IMG/VR virus record: IMGVR_UViG_3300020083_000047
Coordinates: 1-30,628 of that record
DNA from: a virus
Length of the DNA stretch: 30,628 bases
Strand: one strand, 5' to 3'
The notes under the pieces were generated by a model. The model ran no database searches. It saw only the letters and a program-made list of their open reading frames with translations, and had not been told where the DNA came from. Shown one piece after another: positions 6,630-15,645 of the stretch. Position 1 is the stretch's first letter; each line of letters starts with the position of its first letter. Made by a program: the position numbers and the translations under genes.

Positions 6630-7800
6630 GCTTAACAATATAGCCTGGGATAAAAAAAAGATAATAGTCAATCAAGGCGGCACCCGCTCGTCCAAGACAT
6701 ATTCCATAGCACAGTTATTTATCACAAAACTCCTCGAGACCACAGGCAAAATCCTTACCATAGCGAGAAAAACCTCTCCCTCGATGCACTCCTCCGTGAT
6801 GCGTGATTTCTTCACAATCCTCAAGAATATGGGTCTTTACGAGGACTGGCGGCACAACAAGTCAAACAACGAATATAATCTGCACGACAATCTGGTCGAG
6901 TTCATATCAATGGATATTGCGGAAAAGAAGAAAGGCACAAAGCGGGATTACCTTTGGCTAAATGAGGCGACCGAGTTCGATTACGAGGACTTCTTCCAGC
7001 TATCCATAAGGACTTCTGATAAGATTTTTATGGACTATAACCCCGCATACGAGTATCATTGGATTTACGATAAGGTTCTGACGCGGGAAGACGCCGTGCT
7101 GATAAAGTCGACTTATCTTGATAATCCATTTCTTGAGCAGAGCCTGAAAGAGGAAATTGAGCGCCTGAAAGATACTGATGAGAATTATTGGAAGATTTAC
7201 GGGCTTGGCGAGAAGGGGCAGACGAAGGCGATAGTGTTCGACAACTGGAGTTTGATAGATTGCTTCCCAGACGAGGAAAATCTGGACGAGGTTCTTTACG
7301 GGGTGGACTTCGGATACAATAACCCAAGTTCGCTAATCAAGATTGGGGTGAAGGACAGGGTCAATGTTTACATTCAGCAACTTCTCTACCAGAGATACCT
7401 GACAAACACGGATTTCATAGCACAGCTCAACCAGCTTATCCCAGAATACGAGAGGAACAAGAAGCTAATCAAGGCGGATAGCGCGGAGCCCGACAGGATA
7501 GAGGAAATCAAGAGGGCGGGGTTTTACATCGAGGGCTCAAAGAAGGGGAAGAATAGCGTCAAGGATGGGATAGATGTGGTGAAAAGAAAGAGATTGTTCA
7601 TTACCAAGGACAGTTCTGAACTCATAAAAGAGATACGCTCCTACAAGTGGAAAGAGGACAGGGATGGCAGGGTGCTGGATGAGCCCGTAAAATTCAATGA
7701 CCACGCCATATCAGCTATGAGATATGCGATTGAGGATTTGGAGGAGCAATCGGGAAGCGGCATAGCGATGGCGGATTGGGATTTCTTACAAAGGAGATAA
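6589..7800 (+). CDS. terL: Terminase large subunit (PBSX / Terminase_3 family)
   Basis: Packaging motor ATPase and nuclease that translocates phage DNA into the prohead and cuts it. The ATPase domain has the variant Walker A GGTRSSKT (30-37) and a Walker B ending YLWLNEA with catalytic Glu126. The C-terminal RNase H-like nuclease has acidic residues Asp240 (GVDFGYNNP), Asp297 (KADSAEPDR) and Asp371 (FNDHAISAMRYA). At 403 aa it is of typical length for the PBSX family. GTG 6589 is chosen because AAGGAG lies four bases upstream. The first codons overlap the end of the preceding gene. Portal follows directly, as in most siphoviruses. Confidence 0.93.
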   Translation: MPAIVELKSSIVFELNNIAWDKKKIIVNQGGTRSSKTYSIAQLFITKLLETTGKILTIARKTSPSMHSSVMRDFFTILKNMGLYEDWRHNKSNNEYNLHDNLVEFISMDIAEKKKGTKRDYLWLNEATEFDYEDFFQLSIRTSDKIFMDYNPAYEYHWIYDKVLTREDAVLIKSTYLDNPFLEQSLKEEIERLKDTDENYWKIYGLGEKGQTKAIVFDNWSLIDCFPDEENLDEVLYGVDFGYNNPSSLIKIGVKDRVNVYIQQLLYQRYLTNTDFIAQLNQLIPEYERNKKLIKADSAEPDRIEEIKRAGFYIEGSKKGKNSVKDGIDVVKRKRLFITKDSSELIKEIRSYKWKEDRDGRVLDEPVKFNDHAISAMRYAIEDLEEQSGSGIAMADWDFLQRR

Positions 7801-7801
7801 A

Positions 7802-9118
7802 ATGTTTGGATTAGAAGGCATATTCCCCAGTAAAATGGAGATAAGGGAATTAAGGAAGACGGTCGCGGAATTGCAGAACAATATCTCAATTCTTATCGGG
7901 GATGCCTATATCTCCACCATCTCAAAAGGAAATCCCTATCGCTCCTACCAGACCGCAATCAAGGCGCTTGCCGACAAATACGACGGCACGGCGGAGTGGG
8001 GAGTATTGCAGATAAGGAACATAATTGATATCCGTAGCGCATTCATAATCGGGCAAGGAATAAAGCTGATGTGTGATGACGAAAACTCAAGGGAATTAGA
8101 GTTCGTAGAGGAATTCATCAGGCATAATAACCTTGATGAGGAAATGCCACAGGAGTTGGCAAAGGAAGCCGAAGTAGATGGTAGGGCTTTGGTAAGAATA
8201 ATCCCTAATCTTGAAAAAAAGAATATAGATATGCGTTACATCTCCTACGCTACGAATGGTTACAAAGTAGAAAATGCTCCTGATGATTACCAGAAATATA
8301 TCTCGGCAAGATACAACAATAAAGGGGCAAGCGTAGTCCTTGAGGAAGATGAATTCATATACAAGAAATTTGCAGGAAGGATAGATAAAGTCAATGATAT
8401 TATGCCCAAGACCGCTATGGTATTGCGCCAATGTGAGGATTTAGATAAAGCACTTATGGATTGGCGAGATGGGAATAGGTTATTCGCCACTCCTACACCT
8501 TATTTCAAATGCACGGATAAGGCGGAAGTAGAAGCAACAATGGGGAAATTGAAGGATATGAATTGGAAAGTAGGGAAATTGCTTATAGGCACAGCCGATT
8601 TTAAGATGGTGGAAATAGGCGGTTCAGGTATGAATTCATTGAAAGAGGAGATAATCACGCTCGCCAAATTCATCTCTGGGGCGACTGGCGTCCCCGTCCA
8701 TTTCTTGGGATTGCCAGATTTGATGAGCAATAGGGCGGTAAGCACAGATTTATTTGAGTTTATCAACGCCTCCACAAACAAAGAAAGGCACATCTGGGAG
8801 GGGTTCTACGAGGAGCTGTTCGACAAGGTATTGACGATGGCTAATCTCAATTTCAAGAGGGGATACGAGACCGGAAAGGTAAAGGCGAATATCCTTTCGG
8901 TTACCGAGAGCCAAATCAGGCAACTGGCGGAGGTATGGTTGCCTTTGTATGCATCGGGCGTGGTGGATTTAGATTACATCCTCGGGAAAATTCCAGATGC
9001 CGACCCCGATGATATAAAGGCAGGACAAGAGGAAAGCGCCCTGAAAATGCTTGAGAGCGTAAAAAGACAGGAGCAGATGCCAGAGGAGGAATTAGCGGAA
9101 GAAGGAGCGCAAGTATGA
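7802..9118 (+). CDS. Portal protein (SPP1-like)
   Basis: Forms the dodecameric ring at the capsid vertex through which DNA passes. The 438-aa product follows terL by one base and has the portal layout: an N-terminal helical region, RNIIDIRSAFIIGQGIKL (near 65-82), GRALVRIIPN, and a crown region with SLKEEIITLAKFISGATGVP and SNRAVSTDLFEFINAS motifs typical of SPP1/gp6-type portals. The acidic C-terminus (EEELAEEGAQV) overlaps the next gene by four bases (ATGA). Ribosome site AAAGGAG precedes the ATG. Confidence 0.85.
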   Translation: MFGLEGIFPSKMEIRELRKTVAELQNNISILIGDAYISTISKGNPYRSYQTAIKALADKYDGTAEWGVLQIRNIIDIRSAFIIGQGIKLMCDDENSRELEFVEEFIRHNNLDEEMPQELAKEAEVDGRALVRIIPNLEKKNIDMRYISYATNGYKVENAPDDYQKYISARYNNKGASVVLEEDEFIYKKFAGRIDKVNDIMPKTAMVLRQCEDLDKALMDWRDGNRLFATPTPYFKCTDKAEVEATMGKLKDMNWKVGKLLIGTADFKMVEIGGSGMNSLKEEIITLAKFISGATGVPVHFLGLPDLMSNRAVSTDLFEFINASTNKERHIWEGFYEELFDKVLTMANLNFKRGYETGKVKANILSVTESQIRQLAEVWLPLYASGVVDLDYILGKIPDADPDDIKAGQEESALKMLESVKRQEQMPEEELAEEGAQV

Positions 9119-9756
9119 GAAAATATATCAGGGCAGAGGTCCAGAACTTGGCGAAGAATGAGGCGCTGGCTATGATACCTGTTGACACCCTTGAGAGGAT
9201 TAAGCGGACAGACAAGAAGCCAGAAATCAAGGTCTACGCTATCGCCCACGAAGGCACGGCTCACGCCTCTGAATTGGCGTTCGGGGCGAAACTGAAAAAG
9301 GCATTCAGTTATGTGAAGGATATGATTGTGAAGATAGGGGAGAAACTTGAATTGGGAACGCCCATATTCAATCGCCATATTGATACAAATGAAAATAGTG
9401 GAAGGGAGCAGATAGGCGAGGTGGTGGGAAAAACGATAAAATATATAGGCGATAAATTATCAGCGTTAGCGGCTATATATATTTATCCACCTTACAAGAA
9501 AATAGATTTAGATGTGGCGAGTTTTGAGGCGAATATAGAATATATTCCTAAATCAAAAGAGAAAGCCGAAGTTATAGATGTTGACGAAATAACAGGAATA
9601 GCATTAAGCAATTCTGCGATAGATGAACCCGCTTTCAAAGGAGCGACACTTTTAGGAGTAGTGCAGGCGTTCATACAGCCAGAAAGCGATGAGGATATAT
9701 TATTGGCGAAGGTAAAAGCAATAAGGAAAAGCATTAAATCACCTGCTAAAAAGTAG
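9115..9756 (+). CDS. Candidate capsid maturation protease
   Basis: 213-aa protein between portal and scaffold, the usual place of the prohead protease. TPIFNRHIDTN puts His88 and DVASFEANIEY puts Ser136; their 48-residue spacing resembles the His/Ser pair of HK97-type proteases (family S78, herpesvirus-assemblin fold). The C-terminal DEITGIALSNSAIDEPAFKG also resembles the 'sl.d.PA..GA' end of such domains. The N-terminal 80 residues (EGTAHASELAFGAKLKKAF) are not recognised. A third catalytic residue is not evident and the family match is by pattern only. It could instead be a non-catalytic head protein. Confidence 0.45.
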   Translation: MRKYIRAEVQNLAKNEALAMIPVDTLERIKRTDKKPEIKVYAIAHEGTAHASELAFGAKLKKAFSYVKDMIVKIGEKLELGTPIFNRHIDTNENSGREQIGEVVGKTIKYIGDKLSALAAIYIYPPYKKIDLDVASFEANIEYIPKSKEKAEVIDVDEITGIALSNSAIDEPAFKGATLLGVVQAFIQPESDEDILLAKVKAIRKSIKSPAKK

Positions 9757-9780
9757 GGGATAACCTCAAAGGAGGGGGCA

Positions 9781-10350
9781 ATGGATAAGGAAGCGATTAT
9801 CAAAGAATTGAAGGAAACGATAAGTGAGGCGGGATTGAAGGTAGGGGATATATTTAGTCCAGAGGATATTACGAATAGCGAACCCGCAAGGAAGGCGAAG
9901 CAAACGGAGTTTGAACACGCCAAAAGGGTTGAGAAGGTGCTGGGTGAGGAAAGGGAGAAGGTTATCTCGCTTACCAGGTCCATTGAGGAGAAGGAAAACA
10001 AGATTAAGTCCCTGAATGAGGTCGTCAGCAAGACGCAGGTGAAAACCCTGTTTGACACCGCAAAGGAAACAAGGAAACTGGATGACAAGGAGAAAGTCTA
10101 TATCGAGAAGCGGTTAGGAACCTTCAAGAGCGATAAAGATGGCGATGACCTGAAGAATGAATTCGAGAAATTCTTGGACAGCCAAGTGAATGATTATATT
10201 GAGACCGCCAAACTATTAGGGGTGGATATAAAGAAAGGCGATGGCGGGGATGATAAGGGCGATAAAGGAAAAGGCGCAGGCTCTGGGGATGGCAAAGGTG
10301 ACGGAGAGGACTTGACGAAACCCGAAAACAATGAGTTTATCCCTAAATAA
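9781..10350 (+). CDS. Scaffolding protein
   Basis: 189-aa, highly charged, mostly helical protein just before the decoration and capsid genes, as expected for a scaffold that directs prohead assembly and is then removed. A long coiled-coil stretch (about 40-85, EREKVISLTRSIEEKENKIK) is followed by a flexible Gly/Lys/Asp-rich tail (about 150-180, GDGGDDKGDKGKGAGSGDGK). AAAGGAGGGGGC precedes the ATG. About 107 bases after its stop hold no gene, only a short leader ending in AAGGAGG for the next gene. Confidence 0.72.
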   Translation: MDKEAIIKELKETISEAGLKVGDIFSPEDITNSEPARKAKQTEFEHAKRVEKVLGEEREKVISLTRSIEEKENKIKSLNEVVSKTQVKTLFDTAKETRKLDDKEKVYIEKRLGTFKSDKDGDDLKNEFEKFLDSQVNDYIETAKLLGVDIKKGDGGDDKGDKGKGAGSGDGKGDGEDLTKPENNEFIPK

Positions 10351-10457
10351 GGATAGAATTACAAGCGTAGGCTTGGGAATCCTGTTCCGATAACCTATAA
10401 GGGACAGAGTAAATCGCATAGGTAGGGAAATTATCAATCAAAACAAGGAGGAATGAA

Positions 10458-10820
10458 ATGGCTGAAACATTGCTAAAAATGAGAAGCGATAAGTTCGCCT
10501 CTATGGTAGTTACCACTCCTACTGCCGGTTACACCGCAGGGCAGATGGTAAAGGTAGAGGACACTGTCGGCGTTATCGCTGAAACTAAAGCGGCAACGAA
10601 AGACGCAGTATTGATTTACAAATGCGATAAAATCGTAGTGCCGAAGGTCGCAGGCACAGGAATAACTTTTGCGGCTGGTGATAAGGTCTATTACAAGGCG
10701 GCAAACGCGGCAGTTACGAATGTTGCCTCTGGCAATACGCTTTGTGGTAGGGCATTAGTTGCGGCAGGCGCATCCGCTACTTCCGTTGAAATTGACCTGA
10801 CTGGTAATATCGTAGCTTAA
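10458..10820 (+). CDS. Capsid decoration protein (DUF2190-like)
   Basis: 120-aa Ala/Val/Gly-rich beta protein directly before the major capsid gene. The repeating strand pattern (AGYTAGQMVKVEDTVGVIAE, then AAGDKVYYKAANAAVTNV and GRALVAAGASATSVEIDL) matches DUF2190-type capsid decoration or fibre proteins, which stabilise the expanded shell from outside. AAGGAGGAA gives strong translation, fitting an abundant product. Surface-exposed, it is one possible acceptor for the glycan cassette downstream (inference only). Confidence 0.72.
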   Translation: MAETLLKMRSDKFASMVVTTPTAGYTAGQMVKVEDTVGVIAETKAATKDAVLIYKCDKIVVPKVAGTGITFAAGDKVYYKAANAAVTNVASGNTLCGRALVAAGASATSVEIDLTGNIVA

Positions 10821-10838
10821 ACTCAAAAGGAGGATACA

Positions 10839-11831
10839 ATGAAAGGCAAGATTATTTCGGATTGGAGAAAGGTAGATTTCTCCGATGCCTCCTCAAGGGC
10901 TAAACTGGTCGGGGCATTACAGCATTTTATGACGATGCCTGACCGTGATGTGACCTTGAAAAAGGCAATGCAACATTTCGCAACAAAGGGAGATTTCCCG
11001 ACCGAGATTCTGCAGGTTCTGGAGAAGTTCCACGCAACACCTGATTATGATTTGGGGTATGAGGAGTTATTTGACATTCGTGATTTCTCTGGCACGAATG
11101 AGAGCGGTTTCAAAATCCTGAATGTGGAGAGCGGTTTGACATTCGCCAAGGTATTGCCAGGTGAGAAGGCTAAAGTTTACAAGATGTCGGGGACAGAGGT
11201 GTCTGTGAATTTTGACCTTTATGGCGGTGCTTTAGGCTGGTTCAGGACATTGATTGACGACCGTCAGTATTGGACACTTGAGGACAATGCTATCGCATTT
11301 CGCAATAAAGCATATTCTTCAAGGGCGTCAAATTTCTATGCTCTGATTGAGGCGGTTACTGGCAAAGATGTCGCTTGGCAGGCAGTGACCCCCGCATCCG
11401 TGGCGACCAGCAATGAGAATTACAATGCCATCAGAGATGTGAATACCATCAATGCCGCTTGTCTTGAAATCTTGACCGCCTTGAAGGACGCAGGTATCGG
11501 GGCGAATGCTAATAGCCAATTCGTGGTGTTAGCGCCTATCGCCTTGAAATCCCGTCTTGAGAGAGCCGCCAAGATGTTACAGCAACCCGTGGTTGGTTCA
11601 GGACAGCATTTAGCATTCAACATCAGGGTTATATATACCCTTATGTTAACAAGTTCATCTTATTACTATGTTATCCTTCCGAAGGCGAAAATGAAGGGTG
11701 GATACAGGATGGACTTGACCATATACGACCAGTTTGATATTCTTGCTTATGCGGACACTATGGCAGGCTGGATGCGTTATGGCGGTGCTATCGGAGATAC
11801 AGACCAAGTTCGTAAGTGCGCAACAGCGTAA
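10839..11831 (+). CDS. Major capsid protein
   Basis: 330-aa product in the canonical position after scaffold and decoration genes. It begins with a helical arm (RAKLVGALQHFMTMPDRDV), has a central LYGGALGWFRTLIDDRQYW and YSSRASNFYALIEAVTG region, and ends with an A-domain-like LTIYDQFDILAYADTMAGWM strand/helix. This is consistent with the HK97 fold, though the exact family is not identified. AAAAGGAGGATAC is a very strong ribosome site. The glycan cassette starts only 12 bases after its stop. Confidence 0.82.
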   Translation: MKGKIISDWRKVDFSDASSRAKLVGALQHFMTMPDRDVTLKKAMQHFATKGDFPTEILQVLEKFHATPDYDLGYEELFDIRDFSGTNESGFKILNVESGLTFAKVLPGEKAKVYKMSGTEVSVNFDLYGGALGWFRTLIDDRQYWTLEDNAIAFRNKAYSSRASNFYALIEAVTGKDVAWQAVTPASVATSNENYNAIRDVNTINAACLEILTALKDAGIGANANSQFVVLAPIALKSRLERAAKMLQQPVVGSGQHLAFNIRVIYTLMLTSSSYYYVILPKAKMKGGYRMDLTIYDQFDILAYADTMAGWMRYGGAIGDTDQVRKCATA

Positions 11832-11843
11832 AGTAGGACGGCA

Positions 11844-13439
11844 ATGGGGGGGAAGCATAACAATTCAATGCTATGCCGAACCCCCAATGCCAATGGGATT
11901 GCGGAAATCAAGGAGAACATCCCGAAGATTAACTTTACTCCAAAGCCGAATAAAAGGGTAAAGAGAGAGGCAAAAATGGGTGGCGCACTCACGATGTCGG
12001 ATGTAAAACCGATAGAACCTATCATACAGAAGGAAAAGAAGGTAAACTCCGTAACGATGAAGGATGTGCCTGAAAGGAGTTTATTACAGCAATACATTGA
12101 CAATCTGTATGACAATGACGGGAGGCTAAAGAAGGACAAGTTCCTCTATGAGCATTTTCCCGCTGGCATCTGGAGGAATAAGAGATGTTTCATCATAGGG
12201 GGCGGTCCATCTTTAAAGGGATTTGATTTCAGCCAATTAAAAGGCGAGTTAGTAATAACCGTCAACAGGGGATTTGAATACTTCCCCTCTGCGATAAATG
12301 TATGCCAAGACGCAAGAGTATTCGGATTTTACGAGAATAGGGAGTTCAAGGAAGGCGATGAGGCACGGAAGAAATTCTACGATTACAAAGGTTACAAGTC
12401 TTGGCTCAATGTTCAGGCTTTTCCTTTCCCAGAGGACATATACCAGATAGGCATAGTCCACCCAGCGGATTTCAACTACACAAACTATTCAGGCGGCATC
12501 CCACCCTACAACAATTCGGGACTAAACGCTTTATGCCTTGCGGTGTGCCTCGGGGCTAATCCCATTTACCTTCTCGGATTTGATTGCAAAGGAAAGGACG
12601 GGAGAACCGCCAATTTCCATTCTGGCTATCTGGATACCAACAAAGAGGAGATATATCTTGATTTCATAAGGGATTTCAATTATGTGTCTGGGCAGATAAA
12701 CGGCAAGACAAGGGTAGTCAACCTCAACCCCGATAGCGCTATAAAGTGCTTTGAGTTCGGGGAAATGAAGGATATACAGAAAATCAAAAGACCAATATTG
12801 GTGTCATTCTTTACCAAAGGCACGGGATACGAATTGGAGATAAAGAGGCTGGAGAGGTCGGCAATAAAGTTCGGGTTTGAATACGACTTTTATCCGCAGG
12901 AGAATTTGGGAAGTTGGAGGGCGAACATACACGACAGGATTAGGATACTGAAGCATTTCCTGAATAAACACCCTGACAGGGACATACTTTACATAGACGC
13001 TGATGGGGAAGTTCAGCAATACCCTGAATTGTTTGACAATTTTGAGGGGGATTTCGGGATAGTCAAGATAGACAGGAGCAAATACTGGGATAATTGGAAG
13101 GAGTGGCATCACGAAAGGGAGGAATACCTCGGTGGGACAATGTATCTCAAGAATAATCGTAATATTCGTAATCTATTAGACTTATGGGATAAACTGGATG
13201 CCCCGATGGAAACAAAGTTATCACAGCATACCTTGATAAATGCCATAAGGAAAATGGGGGATAAATTGAATATCCGTTTGCTACCCCTGACCTACTGCCA
13301 GATATTTGACACTATGGTTGACGAGGGGGAGCCGATAGTGGAGCATTTCCAGGCGAGCAGAAGGAGCATCCTGTATATCAAACTCAAGGAAGACGGCACG
13401 AAATACCTTGATTTTACAGGGGCGAACCTAAAAAAATGA
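11844..13439 (+). CDS. Two-domain glycosyltransferase-like fusion (DUF115/GT42-like plus GT-A)
   Basis: 531-aa protein with two apparent catalytic modules. Residues about 113-300 form a Rossmann-like domain opening CFIIGGGPSLKGFDFSQLKG (115-134), with SGLNALCLAVCLGANPIYLL (225-244) and GFDC...FHSGY. This pattern is shared by DUF115/MptE-like proteins and GT42 sialyltransferases. Residues about 317-531 look like a GT-A glycosyltransferase with RDILYIDADGEV (379-390) carrying an Asp-X-Asp metal motif. The first 100 residues are basic and unrecognised. The ATG at 11844 has a weak ribosome site; ATG at residue 45 has GAGAGAGG upstream and may be used. It overlaps the next gene by four bases. Donor and acceptor are unknown. 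Confidence 0.65.
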   Translation: MGGKHNNSMLCRTPNANGIAEIKENIPKINFTPKPNKRVKREAKMGGALTMSDVKPIEPIIQKEKKVNSVTMKDVPERSLLQQYIDNLYDNDGRLKKDKFLYEHFPAGIWRNKRCFIIGGGPSLKGFDFSQLKGELVITVNRGFEYFPSAINVCQDARVFGFYENREFKEGDEARKKFYDYKGYKSWLNVQAFPFPEDIYQIGIVHPADFNYTNYSGGIPPYNNSGLNALCLAVCLGANPIYLLGFDCKGKDGRTANFHSGYLDTNKEEIYLDFIRDFNYVSGQINGKTRVVNLNPDSAIKCFEFGEMKDIQKIKRPILVSFFTKGTGYELEIKRLERSAIKFGFEYDFYPQENLGSWRANIHDRIRILKHFLNKHPDRDILYIDADGEVQQYPELFDNFEGDFGIVKIDRSKYWDNWKEWHHEREEYLGGTMYLKNNRNIRNLLDLWDKLDAPMETKLSQHTLINAIRKMGDKLNIRLLPLTYCQIFDTMVDEGEPIVEHFQASRRSILYIKLKEDGTKYLDFTGANLKK

Positions 13440-14071
13440 TAGATATAATATTCGCAGAGTTCGGGGCGGCAAAGAGACAGCCAGATTTGGAGAACATAAG
13501 ATATTACTTTCCCAATGCCGAAATAAATGTATTTGATGAGAGTAACTGCGTGAATTACTTTGCGGACAGCCCTTTCTGGGGACATTATATGAACGACTAC
13601 CACAAGGTGGAGAAACTGCTTGAGAGCAAGGCTGACATAGCCATAGCATTTGATGCCGACATTAAAATAGTGGACAATAGGGTGAGAGTGTTAGAATTGC
13701 TCGCAAGGAAATTCGGGCTATGCCTGCCCGCCAATCCGAGGAAACTGGTAAAGGTGGATACAGAGATAGGGTCGCACAGTGACGGGATGCTTGATGAAAG
13801 CCTCGGTATGGGTTACGCCTTCAATATGACACCGATAGTATTCAACACGAAGCACTATGTGGCGAGGCAAACATTGGAGAAGTATTGCGAGATAATGATT
13901 GAAAATCCCGTGAGGGGTCCTCTGGCTATGTGGAGGGCGGCATATAGTATAGGCTTTTTTCCCTGCCTTCTGCCCCCGCAATGGTGTGTATGCAAAGAAG
14001 ACATCGGGATAGGGAATGAGATAATCTTACATATAGGGCATAAAGATGTTGCAAGATACTATGGAGTTTAA
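13436..14071 (+). CDS. GT-A-fold glycosyltransferase-like protein
   Basis: 211-aa protein with a nucleotide-sugar-transferase layout: a first strand MIDIIFAEFG, then WGHYMNDYHKVEKLLESKAD and IAIAFDADIKIVDNR, whose DAD (73-75) is the metal-binding DxD motif, and a C-terminal ILHIGHKDVARYYG. The later LGMGYAFNMTPIVFNTKHY stretch resembles the acceptor-side loop of small glycosyltransferases. It is coupled upstream by ATGA and overlaps the downstream methyltransferase by 26 bases. Sugar specificity cannot be read from the sequence. Confidence 0.65.
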   Translation: MIDIIFAEFGAAKRQPDLENIRYYFPNAEINVFDESNCVNYFADSPFWGHYMNDYHKVEKLLESKADIAIAFDADIKIVDNRVRVLELLARKFGLCLPANPRKLVKVDTEIGSHSDGMLDESLGMGYAFNMTPIVFNTKHYVARQTLEKYCEIMIENPVRGPLAMWRAAYSIGFFPCLLPPQWCVCKEDIGIGNEIILHIGHKDVARYYGV

Positions 14072-15071
14072 GGCTCTGGCGAAAGAGGATATATGGGGGG
14101 GTGGCTGGTATCAGCCCATAGTATTCCCTGACGGCTCTAAAACTAATTCCACTAAATACAATGATTTTTTTGAAAGGAATGATTTTGGAGAGAGGAAGTG
14201 GGATAATTACATCAAGCCCTATTTGCAGGGAAAATCATTCCTTGAGATAGGTTGCAATGCGGGGTTATTTTTGGTATTAGCGGAAAAGGCTGGATTTGAC
14301 AGGGTATTCGGATTAGAGAAAACGGAATACTTTTATGAACAATGCTTGTATGTATTGAAACAATTTGATAGCAAGGCGGTAATCTATAACGCAGATGCCT
14401 TGAAATTCGATTACGATAAGACAGGGGATATAGATACAATCCTTTTATCTAACGCCTTATACTGGATAGGATTTGATGATGAAGGAAAATATTGCGCTAA
14501 TTATGAGCAGAAAATAGACAAGTTCCTGCGCAAACTGGCTTTTTACGGAAAAAGGATAATTTTCATAGGCGAGAATGATTTGGATAGGATAGGCGGTAAC
14601 CTTGATATGACTTTGCCTTGGTTACAAAGGTATTTTGATATTAAAAGAGTGGAAGTATTAAATACAGGGCATAGAATATTAAACTTGATAGTTACAGATA
14701 CAAAGATTGAGCGACAGGAAATTGATATAGATAAATTAGTCAAGATAATTCAGAACAGAGGATATTACGCAAATGATTTCGTATACACTTTCTGTAATTT
14801 TATCAATGGTTACATCGCCTATACCGAATGGCTGAAACAATATCGTGATAGTAATGAATTAGGGAAGGGTAATATCCTGTTGCATTCATTGGCTATCAGG
14901 CAGTTAAACCTACTCAAATCAATTATGGATAATGGATTACAAAAGGATATAGAGATATTTAATGATAATGGCGAAATAGATATAGACGGCTGGCATAGAT
15001 TGTTAATTATGCAGGCATTGGGGCAGAAAACAATAAAATGCAGGAAAAATAAAGATGTCAAACTGGAATAA
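14046..15071 (+). CDS. SAM-dependent methyltransferase with C-terminal ParB-like DGxHRL motif
   Basis: 341-aa product. Residues about 60-200 are a class I methyltransferase: motif I FLEIGCNAGLF (65-75), an acidic strand end VFGLEKTEYF, and GDIDTILLSNALYWI. It is preceded by YQPIVFPDGSKTNSTKYNDF, close to sugar- or nucleoside-modifying methyltransferases. The C-terminus has IDIDGWHRLLIMQALGQKTI (311-330), the DGxHR signature of ParB/sulfiredoxin-like domains, which bind nucleotides in several contexts. The middle (about 205-300) is helical and unassigned. ATG 14046 is used although its ribosome site is weak. It probably methylates a glycan or a sugar intermediate, given its neighbours. Confidence 0.68.
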   Translation: MLQDTMEFKALAKEDIWGGGWYQPIVFPDGSKTNSTKYNDFFERNDFGERKWDNYIKPYLQGKSFLEIGCNAGLFLVLAEKAGFDRVFGLEKTEYFYEQCLYVLKQFDSKAVIYNADALKFDYDKTGDIDTILLSNALYWIGFDDEGKYCANYEQKIDKFLRKLAFYGKRIIFIGENDLDRIGGNLDMTLPWLQRYFDIKRVEVLNTGHRILNLIVTDTKIERQEIDIDKLVKIIQNRGYYANDFVYTFCNFINGYIAYTEWLKQYRDSNELGKGNILLHSLAIRQLNLLKSIMDNGLQKDIEIFNDNGEIDIDGWHRLLIMQALGQKTIKCRKNKDVKLE

Positions 15072-15645
15072 GCTCTGGGAAATCAGCAATTATTGGGACA
15101 AGATTATGGCTATCCCAGAATTGGAGGAAAGATACCACAAGGAATTCCTGAAAGATTTGGAGCAGTTCAAGATTGACTTGAGATGCCCTGCGGTGGATGT
15201 AGGGGCGGGGGCTTTTGGCGGGGTATTCAATTATATGGATTTTATAGGAGAGAAGATAATAGTTGACCCCTGCGCTACCGAATTCAAGGAAAAATACGGG
15301 AAGATAAAGGATGGCATAAGATTGATAGATGCCTTCTCTTACAATATACCATTATCCGATTTATCAATGAACAGCGTATTTTGCATTGAGACCCTTGACC
15401 ATTGCAACTCAAAAGAGGAATATACGCAATCTGTGCATGAGTTGATAAGGATACTGGCAAAGGGCGGGAGATTATATTTTATGTTGCCCTTGAGAAAGAT
15501 ACCGATTGATGGGCATTTCATTTCCCTTGAAACTATATCACTTGAGGAGATTATATCCCCATTCAGGAGGATTAAGGCTGATTACAGGATATTAAATGAC
15601 CATTTGTTTTTAACTGGAGTAAAGGGGGAGAGGCAAGGTGAATAA
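15055..15645 (+). CDS. Class I SAM-dependent methyltransferase
   Basis: 196-aa methyltransferase with motif I AVDVGAGAFGG (46-56), an acidic IIVDP strand, FCIETLDHCNSKEE, and ELIRILAKGGRLYFMLPL (post-motif typical of Methyltransf_11). The C-terminal IKADYRILNDHLFLTGVKG closes the fold. It overlaps its neighbours by 17 and 8 bases. Together with the previous gene this gives two different methyltransferases in the glycan cassette. Small-molecule or sugar substrates are more likely than DNA, because no DNA-target motif (NPPY/DPPY) is present. Confidence 0.75.
   Translation: MSNWNKLWEISNYWDKIMAIPELEERYHKEFLKDLEQFKIDLRCPAVDVGAGAFGGVFNYMDFIGEKIIVDPCATEFKEKYGKIKDGIRLIDAFSYNIPLSDLSMNSVFCIETLDHCNSKEEYTQSVHELIRILAKGGRLYFMLPLRKIPIDGHFISLETISLEEIISPFRRIKADYRILNDHLFLTGVKGERQGE

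Noticed and set aside
9492-10088. 198-codon minus-strand open frame across the protease-candidate and scaffold genes
   Set aside because: Ser/Leu-rich translation typical of the complement of AG-rich coding DNA, no ribosome site, and it crosses two well-supported plus-strand genes.
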